Shown here: piece by piece, positions 46,892 to 57,414 of the stretch
How positions within the stretch are numbered: the first letter of the stretch is position 1
How the letters are laid out: every line of letters begins with the position of its first letter
NCBI GenBank assembly: GCA_022824395.1
Contig: JAJDZX010000079.1
Location: 1-64,000 of the forward strand
DNA length: 64,000 nucleotides
Source: Alphaproteobacteria bacterium
GTDB taxonomy: Bacteria > Pseudomonadota > Alphaproteobacteria > TMED109
Direction: 5' to 3'
Translations under genes and position numbers: made by a program
Notes under the pieces: generated by a model
Seen by the model: the letters and a program-made list of their open reading frames with translations, nothing else
Databases searched by the model: none
Told to the model about the DNA's origin: nothing

Positions 46892-48013
46892 CTAGGACGG
46901 TGGTGCGGCGGTCATCGCCATGAAGGGATAGGCCTTGACTTGCGCAATCCGGTTTCCGATCAGCACGAGCTTGATGTGGTGGATGCCCCGCACCAGCACG
47001 AACGCCCCAGATGTACCGAATAGTGTCGTGGGTCGTGGCGACCATGCGGCGAGCGCCTCCAGTTTCTCCGGGACCGCGAGATTTTCCTGGCGCAATCCAT
47101 CGATGAAGGGTGTCCACTGATCGGGGCGGTCCAGCCAATAGCTCGGGTCGCCGGCTACGCGGTGCTTGACGACGAAACTCAGCCCTACTAGCGAAGAACC
47201 CAGTCCGTCTGCCCGTACGTCGATGTGAACCCCGAGGCTCACAAAGCCCCCGCGTTTTTCCAGACCGGATGCCGTGGAAAGGACCGCCCCCTCGCGCCAG
47301 CCAGCCCGCTCGAGAAACACCGCAATGTCGTGCAGCGACCGAAAACCGGTAACTGCCAGCCGAATGGCTCGATCGCGCGCGGGAAATGCGCCGAAGGAAT
47401 CGATGCGCGTGCCTGCTGGCTGCGCCAAGTGCACTTGTTCGGCCATCCGGCGCTCGGCAGCATCGAACCTCCACCCCGCCGCGGAGACCAGGGCGGTTAG
47501 CACGACACTGATATCTCGCAACCGCTCGTCATTGCCGCCGCCCATGATGGGTCGTTCGGCCGGCCGCAGGAAGATTCCAGGGGCTGGATCCGCGCCGACC
47601 GGTGCTGACCCAATGTCGTATTCGAGCATCATCTTGCGGCCGACCACCCGACCAAGATGAGAGTCGGCCTGTTCAGTTTCGTGCAGCAGCTGGACGATTC
47701 CGGAGACGATGGGATCTGCATTTCCGGACCGGACCAGGTCTTCGAAGTGCGCGGCCGATCCGGTTCCGCCAACCACCGACACGCCGAGGTCGGCTCCCGG
47801 ACGGTCCTCGTGCAGCGGCAGTTCAAAGCCGAAGGGTAGGCCGGCCATGCTGACGGGGAGCTTCCGGGCGCGTCCCAGGAGCTGCGCCCATTCGCGATCT
47901 CCGACCAGCACGGGGGAAATGTGGTTGCGGAGCCGGGCCAGCAACTCCCCCAGGGAACCTGCTTCGCAGGAAAGGCGCTCCTGCGTGACGACCAGTCCTG
48001 CCTCGAAGTCCAT
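46892..48013 (-). CDS. Unknown protein X2, paralogue of X1
   Basis: A 373-residue homologue of X1 (37077), conserved over the whole length: GELLARLRNHISPVLVGDRE, LPFGFELPLHED, GRKMMLEYDIGSAP, IFLRPAERPIMG, ENLAVPEKLEALA, SPRPTTLFGTSG and LVRGIHHIKLVLIG. ATG 48013 gives a length matching X1 and has gagg upstream; the open frame to 48154 is not conserved. Function unknown. Its pairing with a methyltransferase and a second precursor suggests X2 serves precursor B as X1 may serve precursor A. Confidence 0.75.
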   Translation of the reverse strand: MDFEAGLVVTQERLSCEAGSLGELLARLRNHISPVLVGDREWAQLLGRARKLPVSMAGLPFGFELPLHEDRPGADLGVSVVGGTGSAAHFEDLVRSGNADPIVSGIVQLLHETEQADSHLGRVVGRKMMLEYDIGSAPVGADPAPGIFLRPAERPIMGGGNDERLRDISVVLTALVSAAGWRFDAAERRMAEQVHLAQPAGTRIDSFGAFPARDRAIRLAVTGFRSLHDIAVFLERAGWREGAVLSTASGLEKRGGFVSLGVHIDVRADGLGSSLVGLSFVVKHRVAGDPSYWLDRPDQWTPFIDGLRQENLAVPEKLEALAAWSPRPTTLFGTSGAFVLVRGIHHIKLVLIGNRIAQVKAYPFMAMTAAPPS

Positions 48014-48686
48014 GACAGTGCCTCGCCCGAATGTCGACACGAAATCGGCATTGGTTCCCGCTGGCGCTCCAATCCAGCCGAACAAGTTAGTTATACTGTC
48101 ATTCCTGCGAGACATATCTCTCTTGCAGCGTACGCCAGGCGCGAAAATCCGCACCGGCGGATGTCCTTCCCCGACCGGTCCAGACCGGGAGGGAGGGAAT
48201 CACAAGATCACTCGTGCCACGCGTTTCATCTTGGCTGCTGCGATACCGCGGCTTGGTTTCCGGTGTCCCAAGTCGCGAGTACGGAGGCAAGTGTGCGATC
48301 TGGCCGCTGATGCCCGCGCGGGCCACGATTGCCCGTCGAGCGTCGGGACTTCCAGCGTCCATGGATTGACGGATGAATACGCCTTGGGGCACCGGGCTTG
48401 GCCGTTCGCACCGGATGCAACCAGCCGAACGCAAGCCCTGTTGAGCTCCCGCCGTAGTTATTGGAAACCGCAACGGAGCGGACGGTGGCATGATGGGCTC
48501 AGGACAAGGGCACACTTCACTTGACACGTGAACCGGTGGCAATGACAGCTCAGGCACACACATCAGCGGGGCTCGCGGAGTTCACGTTGTCGCCGAACGG
48601 CGGGTACCATCGGGTGCGGGGTGCATTGGGGTCTGGACGCCGGCTGGCTTGGAAGCTTGGTAGCCGTTCATGCAGGGGAGGGCAGC
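48014..48686. other. Intergenic region between the RiPP cluster and the pca genes
   Basis: About 670 bases with divergent genes on either side. Open frames on both strands lack recognisable domains. It should contain the promoters of the X2/methyltransferase operon and of pcaH. The end (aggggagggcag) is the pcaH ribosome binding site. I see no regulator gene such as pcaQ here. Confidence 0.45.
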
Positions 48687-49382
48687 GTGGCCGTTAGGGA
48701 ACCGGCCGGGTCAACGCATCCGCCGTACCGATTTGCCGACTATGCGTCGACGCGGTTGCGGGCGCCGACGCAGGCTCCACTTTCGGTGCCGGAATTCTTG
48801 CCGGGTGAGACGGGTCCGGCCCCGGCCGGCGCAGCACTTTCCCCGCTCGATGCCGATCTCACCAGGAATGGGCGCCGCAACGGCGAGCCCATCGGGGAAC
48901 GGATCAAGGTCACGGGTCAGATTGTCGACGAGGCCGGCCATCCGGTTCCCGGCGCACTGGTCGAGATCTGGCAGGCTAACGCTGCTGGCCGGTACGCCCA
49001 GCTCACCGATCAGCACGATGCTCCGCTCGATCCAAATTTTCTCGGTGCCGGGCGCTGCGAGTCCGATGCCTCCGGGCGCTTCGGCTTCCGCACCATCAAG
49101 CCCGGTGCGTATCCCTGGCAGAACCACCCCAACGCCTGGCGGCCGAACCACGTCCACCTGTCACTGTTCGGACCTGGGTTCGGTTCACGTCTGGTGACGC
49201 AGATGTATTTCCCGGGAGACCCGCTTCTTCCCCTTGACCCCATCTTCAACAGCGTGCCGGAGGATGCCCGCGACCTGCTGGTGGCCCGGTTTGACCTGGC
49301 CCAGACCGAGCCCGGCATCGCGCTCGCCTTCCGGTTCGACATCGTCTTGCACGGTCCGGAGGCAACGCCGCGCGAGGCGTAG
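48687..49382 (+). CDS. pcaH: Protocatechuate 3,4-dioxygenase beta subunit
   Basis: A 231-residue beta subunit of the intradiol dioxygenase that opens protocatechuate to 3-carboxy-cis,cis-muconate. The Fe(III) ligands are all visible: Tyr in AAGRYAQLTD, Tyr in PGAYPWQNH and the His pair in WRPNHVHLSLFG. The N-terminal DYASTRLRAP block is typical. I chose GTG 48687 because of the purine-rich site just upstream; the frame is open from 48621. It is followed by pcaG seven bases after the stop. A decayed copy lies at 41334. Confidence 0.93.
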   Translation: MAVREPAGSTHPPYRFADYASTRLRAPTQAPLSVPEFLPGETGPAPAGAALSPLDADLTRNGRRNGEPIGERIKVTGQIVDEAGHPVPGALVEIWQANAAGRYAQLTDQHDAPLDPNFLGAGRCESDASGRFGFRTIKPGAYPWQNHPNAWRPNHVHLSLFGPGFGSRLVTQMYFPGDPLLPLDPIFNSVPEDARDLLVARFDLAQTEPGIALAFRFDIVLHGPEATPREA

Positions 49383-49389
49383 GGACCGA

Positions 49390-49986
49390 ATGCCGCGACA
49401 GACTCCCTCACAGACGATCGGGCCGTTTTTCGGCTTCGGCCTCGTGCCGGACCAGTACGGCTTTGCGGGAACGGCCGTCGGCGGCGGAACCATGGCGGCG
49501 GATCAGGTTCCGGGCCAACGCATCCGCATCATCGGCAAGGTGTTCGACGGCGACGGGACCGTGGTTCCCGACGCCCTGATCGAGCTTTGGCAGGCGGATC
49601 GATCGGGCGGCTACGACGGTACCGCAGGGGAGCTCCAGGGTCGTCTACCCAATGCAGCCTTTCATGGATTCGGACGCGTGGGAACCGGAGCCAGCCCCGA
49701 CGGCCAGTTTGTGTTCGGGACCATCAAGCCCGGCAGTGTCGATGGGCTTCAGGCCCCGCATGTGCATGTGACGCTCTTCATGCGCGGCTTGCTGCGACAC
49801 GTATGCACGCGCATGTACTTCTCCGACGAGCACGAGGCGAACCTCCGCGATCCGGTCTTGCGCGCGGTACCCCGCGGCCGCAGGGACACTCTGATTGCCC
49901 AGCGCGACGACGCCTTTGCCGACCACACGTATAGTTTTGACATTCACATGCAGGGGGAACGCGAGACCGTCTTTTTCGATGTCTGA
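49390..49986 (+). CDS. pcaG: Protocatechuate 3,4-dioxygenase alpha subunit
   Basis: A 198-residue alpha subunit, structurally like PcaH but without the iron site, which completes the active site pocket. Characteristic sequences are QTPSQTIGPFFGFGL at the N-terminus, then DALIELWQADRSGGYDG and APHVHVTLFMRGLLRH. ATG 49390 follows pcaH closely. It is cotranscribed with pcaH and pcaB. Confidence 0.93.
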   Translation: MPRQTPSQTIGPFFGFGLVPDQYGFAGTAVGGGTMAADQVPGQRIRIIGKVFDGDGTVVPDALIELWQADRSGGYDGTAGELQGRLPNAAFHGFGRVGTGASPDGQFVFGTIKPGSVDGLQAPHVHVTLFMRGLLRHVCTRMYFSDEHEANLRDPVLRAVPRGRRDTLIAQRDDAFADHTYSFDIHMQGERETVFFDV

Positions 49987-50007
49987 ATTGCCTGGGGTCG
50001 CACTTGC

Positions 50008-51333
50008 GTGACGTCTGATCCCTTTTCGGCGCTGTCGTTCGGTGAGCTGTTTGCTCCTGCCGACATTCGGGAGCTGCTTTCCGACGATCGCCGCGTCGAC
50101 GCGATGGTCCGGACGGAGGTTGCCCTTGCTCGTGCCAATGCCGGGTGCGGGGTCATTCCGAAGGCGGCCGCGCGCGCCATTGAGAGCGCCTTGGACGATT
50201 TCACTCCCGACCTTGTCCGTTTGGGCGGAGGAACCGAAACCGCAGGGGTGCCGGTTCCGGAACTGGTGGCGCAGCTCCGTGAAGCGGTAGGCGAACCGTC
50301 GGCCGACTTCGTGCACTGGGGCGCCACGTCACAGGACGTGGTCGACACCGCGCTCGTACTGGTGCTTCGCGAACTTCTGGATCGCCTTGATTCCCGGATC
50401 GCCGGACTGATCGAGCTGCTGGGGACCCTCGCTCACCGCCACCGGACAACGGTCATGCTGGCGCGAACCCGCATGCAGCAGGCAGTACCAACCACCTTTG
50501 GGCTGAAAGTGATTGGCTGGCGCGAGCCCCTGCTGCACGGTCGCGACAGACTGGCGCAGTTGCGCCCCCGATTGCTGGCCGTGCAGCTGGGCGGTGCGGC
50601 AGGGACACTCGCTCCCTGGGGAGGCATGGGGACACAGGTCCGCGCGGCGCTGGCTGGCGAACTGGATCTGGCGGTCCCGTCTCTCCCTTGGCACACGCAG
50701 CGCGACGGCCTTGTGGAATTTGCCGGGTGGCTGAGCTTGGTGACGGGTGCGCTCGGCACCATGGGGCTCGACATCGGACTCCTCGCGCAGAACGAGGTCG
50801 CCGAAGTAGCCGAGACGTCGGACGCCGGACACGGAGGCTCCTCCACGCTGCCGCAGAAATCCAATCCAGTCCGCAGCGAGGTTCTGGTGGCGCTGGCTCG
50901 CTACAACGCCAACGCCCTGGGGGCGATGCATCAGGCGCTGCTCCATGAGGGTGAGCGGAGCGGGGCTGCCTGGTCACTGGAATGGCTGACGCTACCCGGA
51001 ATGGCTCTGGCTGCCAGCGGGGCGCTGGCACAAGCCCAGCAGCTGGTATCCGGCCTTGCGGTTGATGCCACGAGGATGCGCCAGAACCTGGATGCGACGG
51101 GCGGTCTATGTTTGGCGGAAGCGGCAATCTTCGCTCTGGCTGAGCACATGCCTAGAGAGCAGGCGCGCGCATTGGTGGGCGATGCCTGCCGCGAGGCCAA
51201 GGGTAGTGGAGAGGAATTGACTGCCGTGCTGGAGCGGCAGACGGATGCACCGGTCCACTGGCGCACGGTCGAAGATCCCGAACATTATCTGGGATCGGCT
51301 GTTGCCCTTGTCGACGCGGCCCTGAAGGCCTGA
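50008..51333 (+). CDS. pcaB: 3-Carboxy-cis,cis-muconate cycloisomerase
   Basis: A 441-residue member of the fumarase/aspartase superfamily that lactonises the product of PcaHG to 4-carboxymuconolactone. The superfamily signature GSSTLPQKSNP is present, along with the N-terminal DFVHWGATSQDVVDTA. It starts at GTG 50008, 21 bases after pcaG. pcaC, pcaD and pcaIJ are not in the window, so the rest of the beta-ketoadipate route must be encoded elsewhere. Confidence 0.92.
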   Translation: MTSDPFSALSFGELFAPADIRELLSDDRRVDAMVRTEVALARANAGCGVIPKAAARAIESALDDFTPDLVRLGGGTETAGVPVPELVAQLREAVGEPSADFVHWGATSQDVVDTALVLVLRELLDRLDSRIAGLIELLGTLAHRHRTTVMLARTRMQQAVPTTFGLKVIGWREPLLHGRDRLAQLRPRLLAVQLGGAAGTLAPWGGMGTQVRAALAGELDLAVPSLPWHTQRDGLVEFAGWLSLVTGALGTMGLDIGLLAQNEVAEVAETSDAGHGGSSTLPQKSNPVRSEVLVALARYNANALGAMHQALLHEGERSGAAWSLEWLTLPGMALAASGALAQAQQLVSGLAVDATRMRQNLDATGGLCLAEAAIFALAEHMPREQARALVGDACREAKGSGEELTAVLERQTDAPVHWRTVEDPEHYLGSAVALVDAALKA

Positions 51334-52581
<1,248 letters not shown>

Positions 52582-52586
52582 AGGCG

Positions 52587-53579
52587 ATGGAGACCGTCGG
52601 GCCGGCAGTCGCGTTTCCGGAGTTTCGTCCACGGCCCCCGTGGTGGACCGGCGACTTGCAGACCTGTCGAAACCACTTGGCGGGGCGTCCTGTCGATCTG
52701 GCGGAATTCAAGAACCGTCGGTTGCAGATGCCAACATCGGACCGGTCGGGCGACTGTCAGCAGGGGGTGCTGAGTTTGCCCACGGAGGGCGCAATCCGCC
52801 CGCTCCTCCTCCTGCTGCATGGGCTGTGCGGGTCTGAAGACAGCTACTACCTGCGCGCCAGCGCCCGCTGTTTCCTCGAGGATGGGTACCCGGTGCTGCG
52901 CATCAATCTCCGTGGCGCCGGGCCATCCAGGACGGCCTGCAGTGTGCGCTACTGCGCGGGCAGCAGCCGGGACCTTGCGGACGTGATCAACCACCTTCCG
53001 GCGGAACTGGTGCGCGACGGCGTGTTGGTGATGGGCTTTTCGCTGGGCGCCAACATCCTGCTGAAGTTCCTGGGTGAAGCCGGGCCGGCCCGAGCGCGCG
53101 TGCGGGCCGCGGTGGCGGTGTCCGCTCCGATCGATCTGGGTGCCACTTGCCGCAACATCCTCCGATCAAGGAATGTCGTCTACCACCACTGGTTTCTGTC
53201 GCAGATGAAGGCGGAAGCGCTGGCCCCGGGCGTCCTGCTCGACGTCCCTGAACGAGCTGCAGTCGCGAAGGCGCGGACGATTTACCAGTTTGACGACCGT
53301 TTCGTGGCGCCGAGTCATGGGTTCGCCAATGCTGACGATTTCTATCGACGGTGCTCGGCCAAGGAGTTCCTGAACGAGATCAAGGCGCCGACCCTGGTCA
53401 TTTCCGCCCAGGACGACCCGCTGGTCCCGTTTGCGCCGTATCGAGCCCAGGACTGGCAGCGGGCCCCGTCCGTGACGTGCCTGTTCCCATCCTCGGGCGG
53501 GCACGTCGGCTTTCACGCACGAGCGTCGCGCACGACGTGGCACGATCGTTGCGCCATGCAGTGGTTCCGGCGATGGTGA
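52587..53579 (+). CDS. YheT-like alpha/beta hydrolase
   Basis: A 330-residue alpha/beta-hydrolase of the YheT/COG0429 group. The oxyanion region is LLLLHGLCGS, the nucleophile elbow GFSLGANILLKFLGE, the acid lies in ISAQDDPLVP and the catalytic His in SSGGHVGFH. YheT-type enzymes are putative esterases without a fixed substrate. The start, five bases after pobA, suggests cotranscription with the aromatic genes, but the protein is not one of the known pca enzymes. Confidence 0.82.
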   Translation: METVGPAVAFPEFRPRPPWWTGDLQTCRNHLAGRPVDLAEFKNRRLQMPTSDRSGDCQQGVLSLPTEGAIRPLLLLLHGLCGSEDSYYLRASARCFLEDGYPVLRINLRGAGPSRTACSVRYCAGSSRDLADVINHLPAELVRDGVLVMGFSLGANILLKFLGEAGPARARVRAAVAVSAPIDLGATCRNILRSRNVVYHHWFLSQMKAEALAPGVLLDVPERAAVAKARTIYQFDDRFVAPSHGFANADDFYRRCSAKEFLNEIKAPTLVISAQDDPLVPFAPYRAQDWQRAPSVTCLFPSSGGHVGFHARASRTTWHDRCAMQWFRRW

Positions 53580-53841
53580 ATCTTGTCGAAGACGGAGAGG
53601 AGCATGTCGGGCACCGGAACCACTCGAGGGAAGCGACGCGCGCTTCCGGTCTGAGGCAGGGGGTCTGAAGGCCCTCATGGGGCGCTTTACCCGTGGTCCG
53701 TTGCCCACTGTTCGGAGGCAGCGGAGCCGAGGTCAGGGTTGAGCGGGTTCCGTCAATGTGCCCCCGTGGCGACCCTCTTGTGCCGATGGATGTGCTGCTC
53801 AATCATCTCCCATTGCAAGGCTGATGCCGGGGACCCGTTCA

Positions 53842-54549
53842 ATGAATGCCGAACTGCGCAATGCGTTAACCGCCTGTTCGACCGCGACCATCACCATGCA
53901 ATTGCTGAAGCGCGGACTCCGGGCAACGGCAATGAGCGGTGTTGCGCCGCTCACCAACGGGCAGGGGCGCCTGGTCGGCGAGGCCTATACCGTCAGGTTC
54001 ATCCCCATGCGTGAAGACCTCTCGGCTCCGGCGAACCTGGGTGCCAGGGAGAACCCGCAACGCCGCGCGATCGAAGAATGTCCCCCGGGAGCCATCCTCG
54101 TCATGGACGGTCTCGGGAATCGCAACGCCGGGACGCTCGGCGACATCCTGGCGGAACGCCTGCGGGTGCGCGGCGTTGCTGCCTGCGTGACCGACAGCGC
54201 GGTACGCGATGCGGAGGCCGTCGTGGCGACCGGCTTTCCCGTGTGGTGCGGTGGGCGGGCGGCACCGCCCAACAACAGCGGCCTCGCGATGGGTGACCTG
54301 CAGACCCCGATCGGCTGCGGCGGCGTGGCGGTCATTCCGGGAGATGTCCTGGTTTGCGACGGTGACGGTGTGGCGGTCATTCCGAGGACGATGGTCGAGA
54401 GCGTTGCCGCCGATGCCGTCGAGCAGGAGCGGGTGGAAACCTTCGTGCTGGAACGGATCCGCGCAGGTCATGCCGTTCCCGGCACCTATCCGCCCAACGA
54501 CGAGACCATCGCGGCATATGAGCTCTGGAAGCAGAAACAGCCCTCATAG
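53842..54549 (+). CDS. RraA-family protein (aldolase/RraA-like)
   Basis: A 235-residue RraA-like protein. The family includes RNase E inhibitors and class II 4-hydroxy-4-methyl-2-oxoglutarate/oxaloacetate aldolases. Features are STATITMQLLKRGLR, the DGLGNRNAGTLGDILAERLR loop, TDSAVRDAEAV and VIPGDVLVCDGDGVAVIP, the last two lining the active site in aldolases. Placed downstream of protocatechuate genes, an aldolase role in aromatic catabolism is possible (inference). ATG 53842 is favoured; ATG 53824 and 53758 are in frame. Confidence 0.8.
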   Translation: MNAELRNALTACSTATITMQLLKRGLRATAMSGVAPLTNGQGRLVGEAYTVRFIPMREDLSAPANLGARENPQRRAIEECPPGAILVMDGLGNRNAGTLGDILAERLRVRGVAACVTDSAVRDAEAVVATGFPVWCGGRAAPPNNSGLAMGDLQTPIGCGGVAVIPGDVLVCDGDGVAVIPRTMVESVAADAVEQERVETFVLERIRAGHAVPGTYPPNDETIAAYELWKQKQPS

Positions 54550-54859
54550 GCCGCGATCGCGGTGGATCGGGGTTCTGGCCCTGGCGCAGATGGCCTCACG
54601 ACGGGCGCGACAAGAGCCCGGTCACGGGCACCGCGGATTTACCCCTGGTATCGGCCAGGCGGAAGGCATGAGGCCCGGATGGTCGCCGGCCGTTGTCGAT
54701 GAACCCCGCCGACATGTCCGTCCCTCCGCGACGTGGAATCCGGCGAACGCAATCAGGTGCAGCTCGGGGGTCTGATCCGGGCGGCTTTACCAGCGTTGCC
54801 CGATTGCGCGACAATGCCCCGTATGGGCGGGGAGGTGCGGATCCGGACAGGAGGCCACC
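54550..54859. other. Intergenic region, nothing supported
   Basis: About 310 bases between the RraA-like gene and the AlkB fusion. Open frames are low-complexity shadows. The end carries the aggagg ribosome binding site of the next gene. No regulator or hairpin with a T-run is visible. Confidence 0.45.
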
Positions 54860-57328
54860 ATGGCTGAGAGTGTTGTCGAGTCAGGCGTGCCCGCCGGAGG
54901 AACACCGACTGCCGGCGACTTCATCGAGCCGTCGTTCTGGAACGCGCTCCCGCACTTCTTGCCCTTGGCGATCTTCCCGCTGATCTTCAATGCCGCCGTC
55001 TTCGGTGGCTGGTGGTTCGTGGCCCCGTTCATCTTTTTCATGTTGGCGGGTCCACTGGACATTGCGCTGGGCGTGGACGAACGAAACATGGACCCGGCGC
55101 GGACGTCCGAACGGCGTTTGCTCTGGCACAACCTGCCTGTGTGGGCATGGGCATTCCTCTGGCCGGTCACCCTTGTATTTGGTCTCTGGCAGATCCTCGT
55201 GGCCGACCATTTCGCCACTTGGGAGGCCGCGTTGATGGTGCTTGTGCTGGCGGTGGAGGCCCAGGCGGTCTTCATCGTTGGCCACGAACTGATCCACCGT
55301 CGCACCGTATGGGAGCGCCGTCTTGGCGAATTCCTGCTCGCTTCCGCCTCGTACCCGCACTACGCCACCGAACACGTCTACATCCACCATGCCCTGGTGG
55401 GCACGCCGTTCGACGTGGGTTCCGCTCCGAAAGGCCAGGGTCTCTGGCAGTACTTCCCTCGCGAGGTCGTCAGCAACATTTTCGGTGCATGGCGCGTGGC
55501 CCGCGAGCGGTTGGCCCGCCGCGGGTTGCCGACCTGGCATCACACGAATCCGTTCTGGCGGTACGGGCTCGAAACGGCGTGCTGGTACCTGCTGATCTAC
55601 TGGATGGGCGGCCCCTGGGCGATCCTGGTCTTCGCCATCTTGTGTCTTGGCGTGGTCCTTTCCATGAAGATCAGCAACTACATCCAGCACTACGGCTTGC
55701 GTCGTGTCCGCTTGCCCAACGGCCGCTTCGAGCGGGTACAGCCCCGGCATTCCTGGAGCGCCAACTGCCGGTTCAGCAACTGGATGTTCTACAACATGCA
55801 GCGGCATCCGGATCACCACGCCGTGGCAAGCCGGCATTATGCGCTCCTGCAGCATTACGGTGAGGACGAATCACCGCAGCTGCCCGGCAGCTACGCCAAG
55901 ATGTTCAACCTGGCGGTCAGGCCGCGCCGCTGGTTCGAGACCATGGACCCGCTGGTCGATCGCTGGCGCGCGCATTTCTACCCGGAAATCGACGACTGGA
56001 GCGCCTACGACAGCGCGGTATCCGCCGCCCGTCCGGAGGCGTTTGACGCCATCGTCGAGATCTTTGGTGCCGCCCCACGTCTCGCGCGGCGCATGGAACG
56101 AAATCCGGAGCTGCTCGACACCCTGCAGGAGAGGGAATTCACCGATCTCGACCTGCCGGCGGGCTTCGGGCCGGACCCGGCCAGCGAGGCGATCGCCCGC
56201 CGCGGCCTGACCCGGATCTATTGGACGCGCGAGCTCGGGGTGCCCGAGATGCGCGAACAGATCGCCGAGCTGCCGTTCCAGGATGCGAGCGACGCGGTCG
56301 AGGTCGTGCGGAACTGGTCGAACGACAAGACCTTTCAGGTGGGCGTCCACACCTTGCGGGGGAATCTCTCGCCGATCGAGGCCGAAACGGCCCTGTCGCA
56401 TGTCGCGGAAGCTTCGGTGAGTGCCGTGCTGGACATCGTTCACGACGAATTCTCCGACCAGCGTGGCCCGGGCGCCGGCGGCGTCGCCGCCGTGGCGCTG
56501 GGCGACCTTGCGAGCAGGGAAGTGGCGCCAGGCCACAGCCTCGACGTGCTGTTCGTGTACGAGGGGGGGCGCCCGGAGTACTACGACGCGCTTTGCCGCC
56601 GGTTTGCCAAGGCGTTTCTTGCCCTGTCCGCGAACAGCCTGCTGTTTGCTCCGATGGCGAACGGTGTGAACGAACCGCCCGTGCGTTCGATCGCCGAGTT
56701 CATCGGGCACTGCCGAACGGGTGCTACCCCCGGTGAGCTGCTCGACCTTCTGAGAACGCGGTGCCTCCTCGAGGTGGGCAGTTCCGGCCTGGGGAGACGG
56801 TTCGAAGAGGCACGACGCGAAGTCATGTCAGACGCATCCGTGCGCGGGAAACTGAACGAGGAATTGCGTCAGGCTGCTGGCGACGTCGATGCAACCAGCC
56901 TCACGTCGGTGATCGTCGGTCGCGGGGGTTTCCGCGATGTGGAACGCTTCGCGCAATGGCTGCAACTGCAGCACTTCGGCGATGTTCCCGGCCATGCCGG
57001 CGCCGCCCTTTCGGTGTTCGAGATGGCAGGCGAGCGCGGCTGGGCCACCAACGAGAGTGCGAGGCAGCTGGTGGAAGCAGCCACCATGTGGCGGACCCTG
57101 AGGGGAGCCCTTCGTCTGTCCACGGAGTCGGACGCCGAGATCGATTCCCTGGGGTCCGGGGCCAAGGCAGTGCTCGCGCATTCCTGCGGCGCGGACGACT
57201 TCGAGGGGCTGATGAAGGCGATCACTGGCACGGCAGGACGCGCCGCCCGCGCGATCGACGAGCTCCGCGGTACGGGCGTTTCCGAGACGGCGGACAACGC
57301 CATCGAGGACCTGCCGGACCGGTCCTGA
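54860..57328 (+). CDS. AlkB-type membrane monooxygenase fused to a GlnE-like adenylyltransferase domain
   Basis: An 822-residue fusion. The N-terminal roughly 385 residues are an alkane-hydroxylase/fatty-acid-desaturase-type diiron protein with several membrane helices and the His motifs HELIHR (about 142), EHVYIHHA (about 170), NYIQHYG and QRHPDHHA (about 315). From about residue 400 the sequence follows glutamine-synthetase adenylyltransferase: FQVGVHTLRGNLSPIEAE, VAALGD-like VAVALGDLASREVAPGHSLD, and GGFRDVERFAQWLQLQH. GlnE normally has SDxD here; this one has HSLD, so one catalytic Asp is lost. The start has an ideal aggagg. It may be a regulator-tethered hydroxylase or a fusion with an inactive domain. 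Confidence 0.82.
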   Translation: MAESVVESGVPAGGTPTAGDFIEPSFWNALPHFLPLAIFPLIFNAAVFGGWWFVAPFIFFMLAGPLDIALGVDERNMDPARTSERRLLWHNLPVWAWAFLWPVTLVFGLWQILVADHFATWEAALMVLVLAVEAQAVFIVGHELIHRRTVWERRLGEFLLASASYPHYATEHVYIHHALVGTPFDVGSAPKGQGLWQYFPREVVSNIFGAWRVARERLARRGLPTWHHTNPFWRYGLETACWYLLIYWMGGPWAILVFAILCLGVVLSMKISNYIQHYGLRRVRLPNGRFERVQPRHSWSANCRFSNWMFYNMQRHPDHHAVASRHYALLQHYGEDESPQLPGSYAKMFNLAVRPRRWFETMDPLVDRWRAHFYPEIDDWSAYDSAVSAARPEAFDAIVEIFGAAPRLARRMERNPELLDTLQEREFTDLDLPAGFGPDPASEAIARRGLTRIYWTRELGVPEMREQIAELPFQDASDAVEVVRNWSNDKTFQVGVHTLRGNLSPIEAETALSHVAEASVSAVLDIVHDEFSDQRGPGAGGVAAVALGDLASREVAPGHSLDVLFVYEGGRPEYYDALCRRFAKAFLALSANSLLFAPMANGVNEPPVRSIAEFIGHCRTGATPGELLDLLRTRCLLEVGSSGLGRRFEEARREVMSDASVRGKLNEELRQAAGDVDATSLTSVIVGRGGFRDVERFAQWLQLQHFGDVPGHAGAALSVFEMAGERGWATNESARQLVEAATMWRTLRGALRLSTESDAEIDSLGSGAKAVLAHSCGADDFEGLMKAITGTAGRAARAIDELRGTGVSETADNAIEDLPDRS

Positions 57329-57414
57329 ACGCCGCCACCGTCCGGCAGTGCGAAGGCTCGCCACGGGGCGACGCCCTCACGCGCGGGACCCGCTTGGCCT
57401 GACGACAGAGCGCT

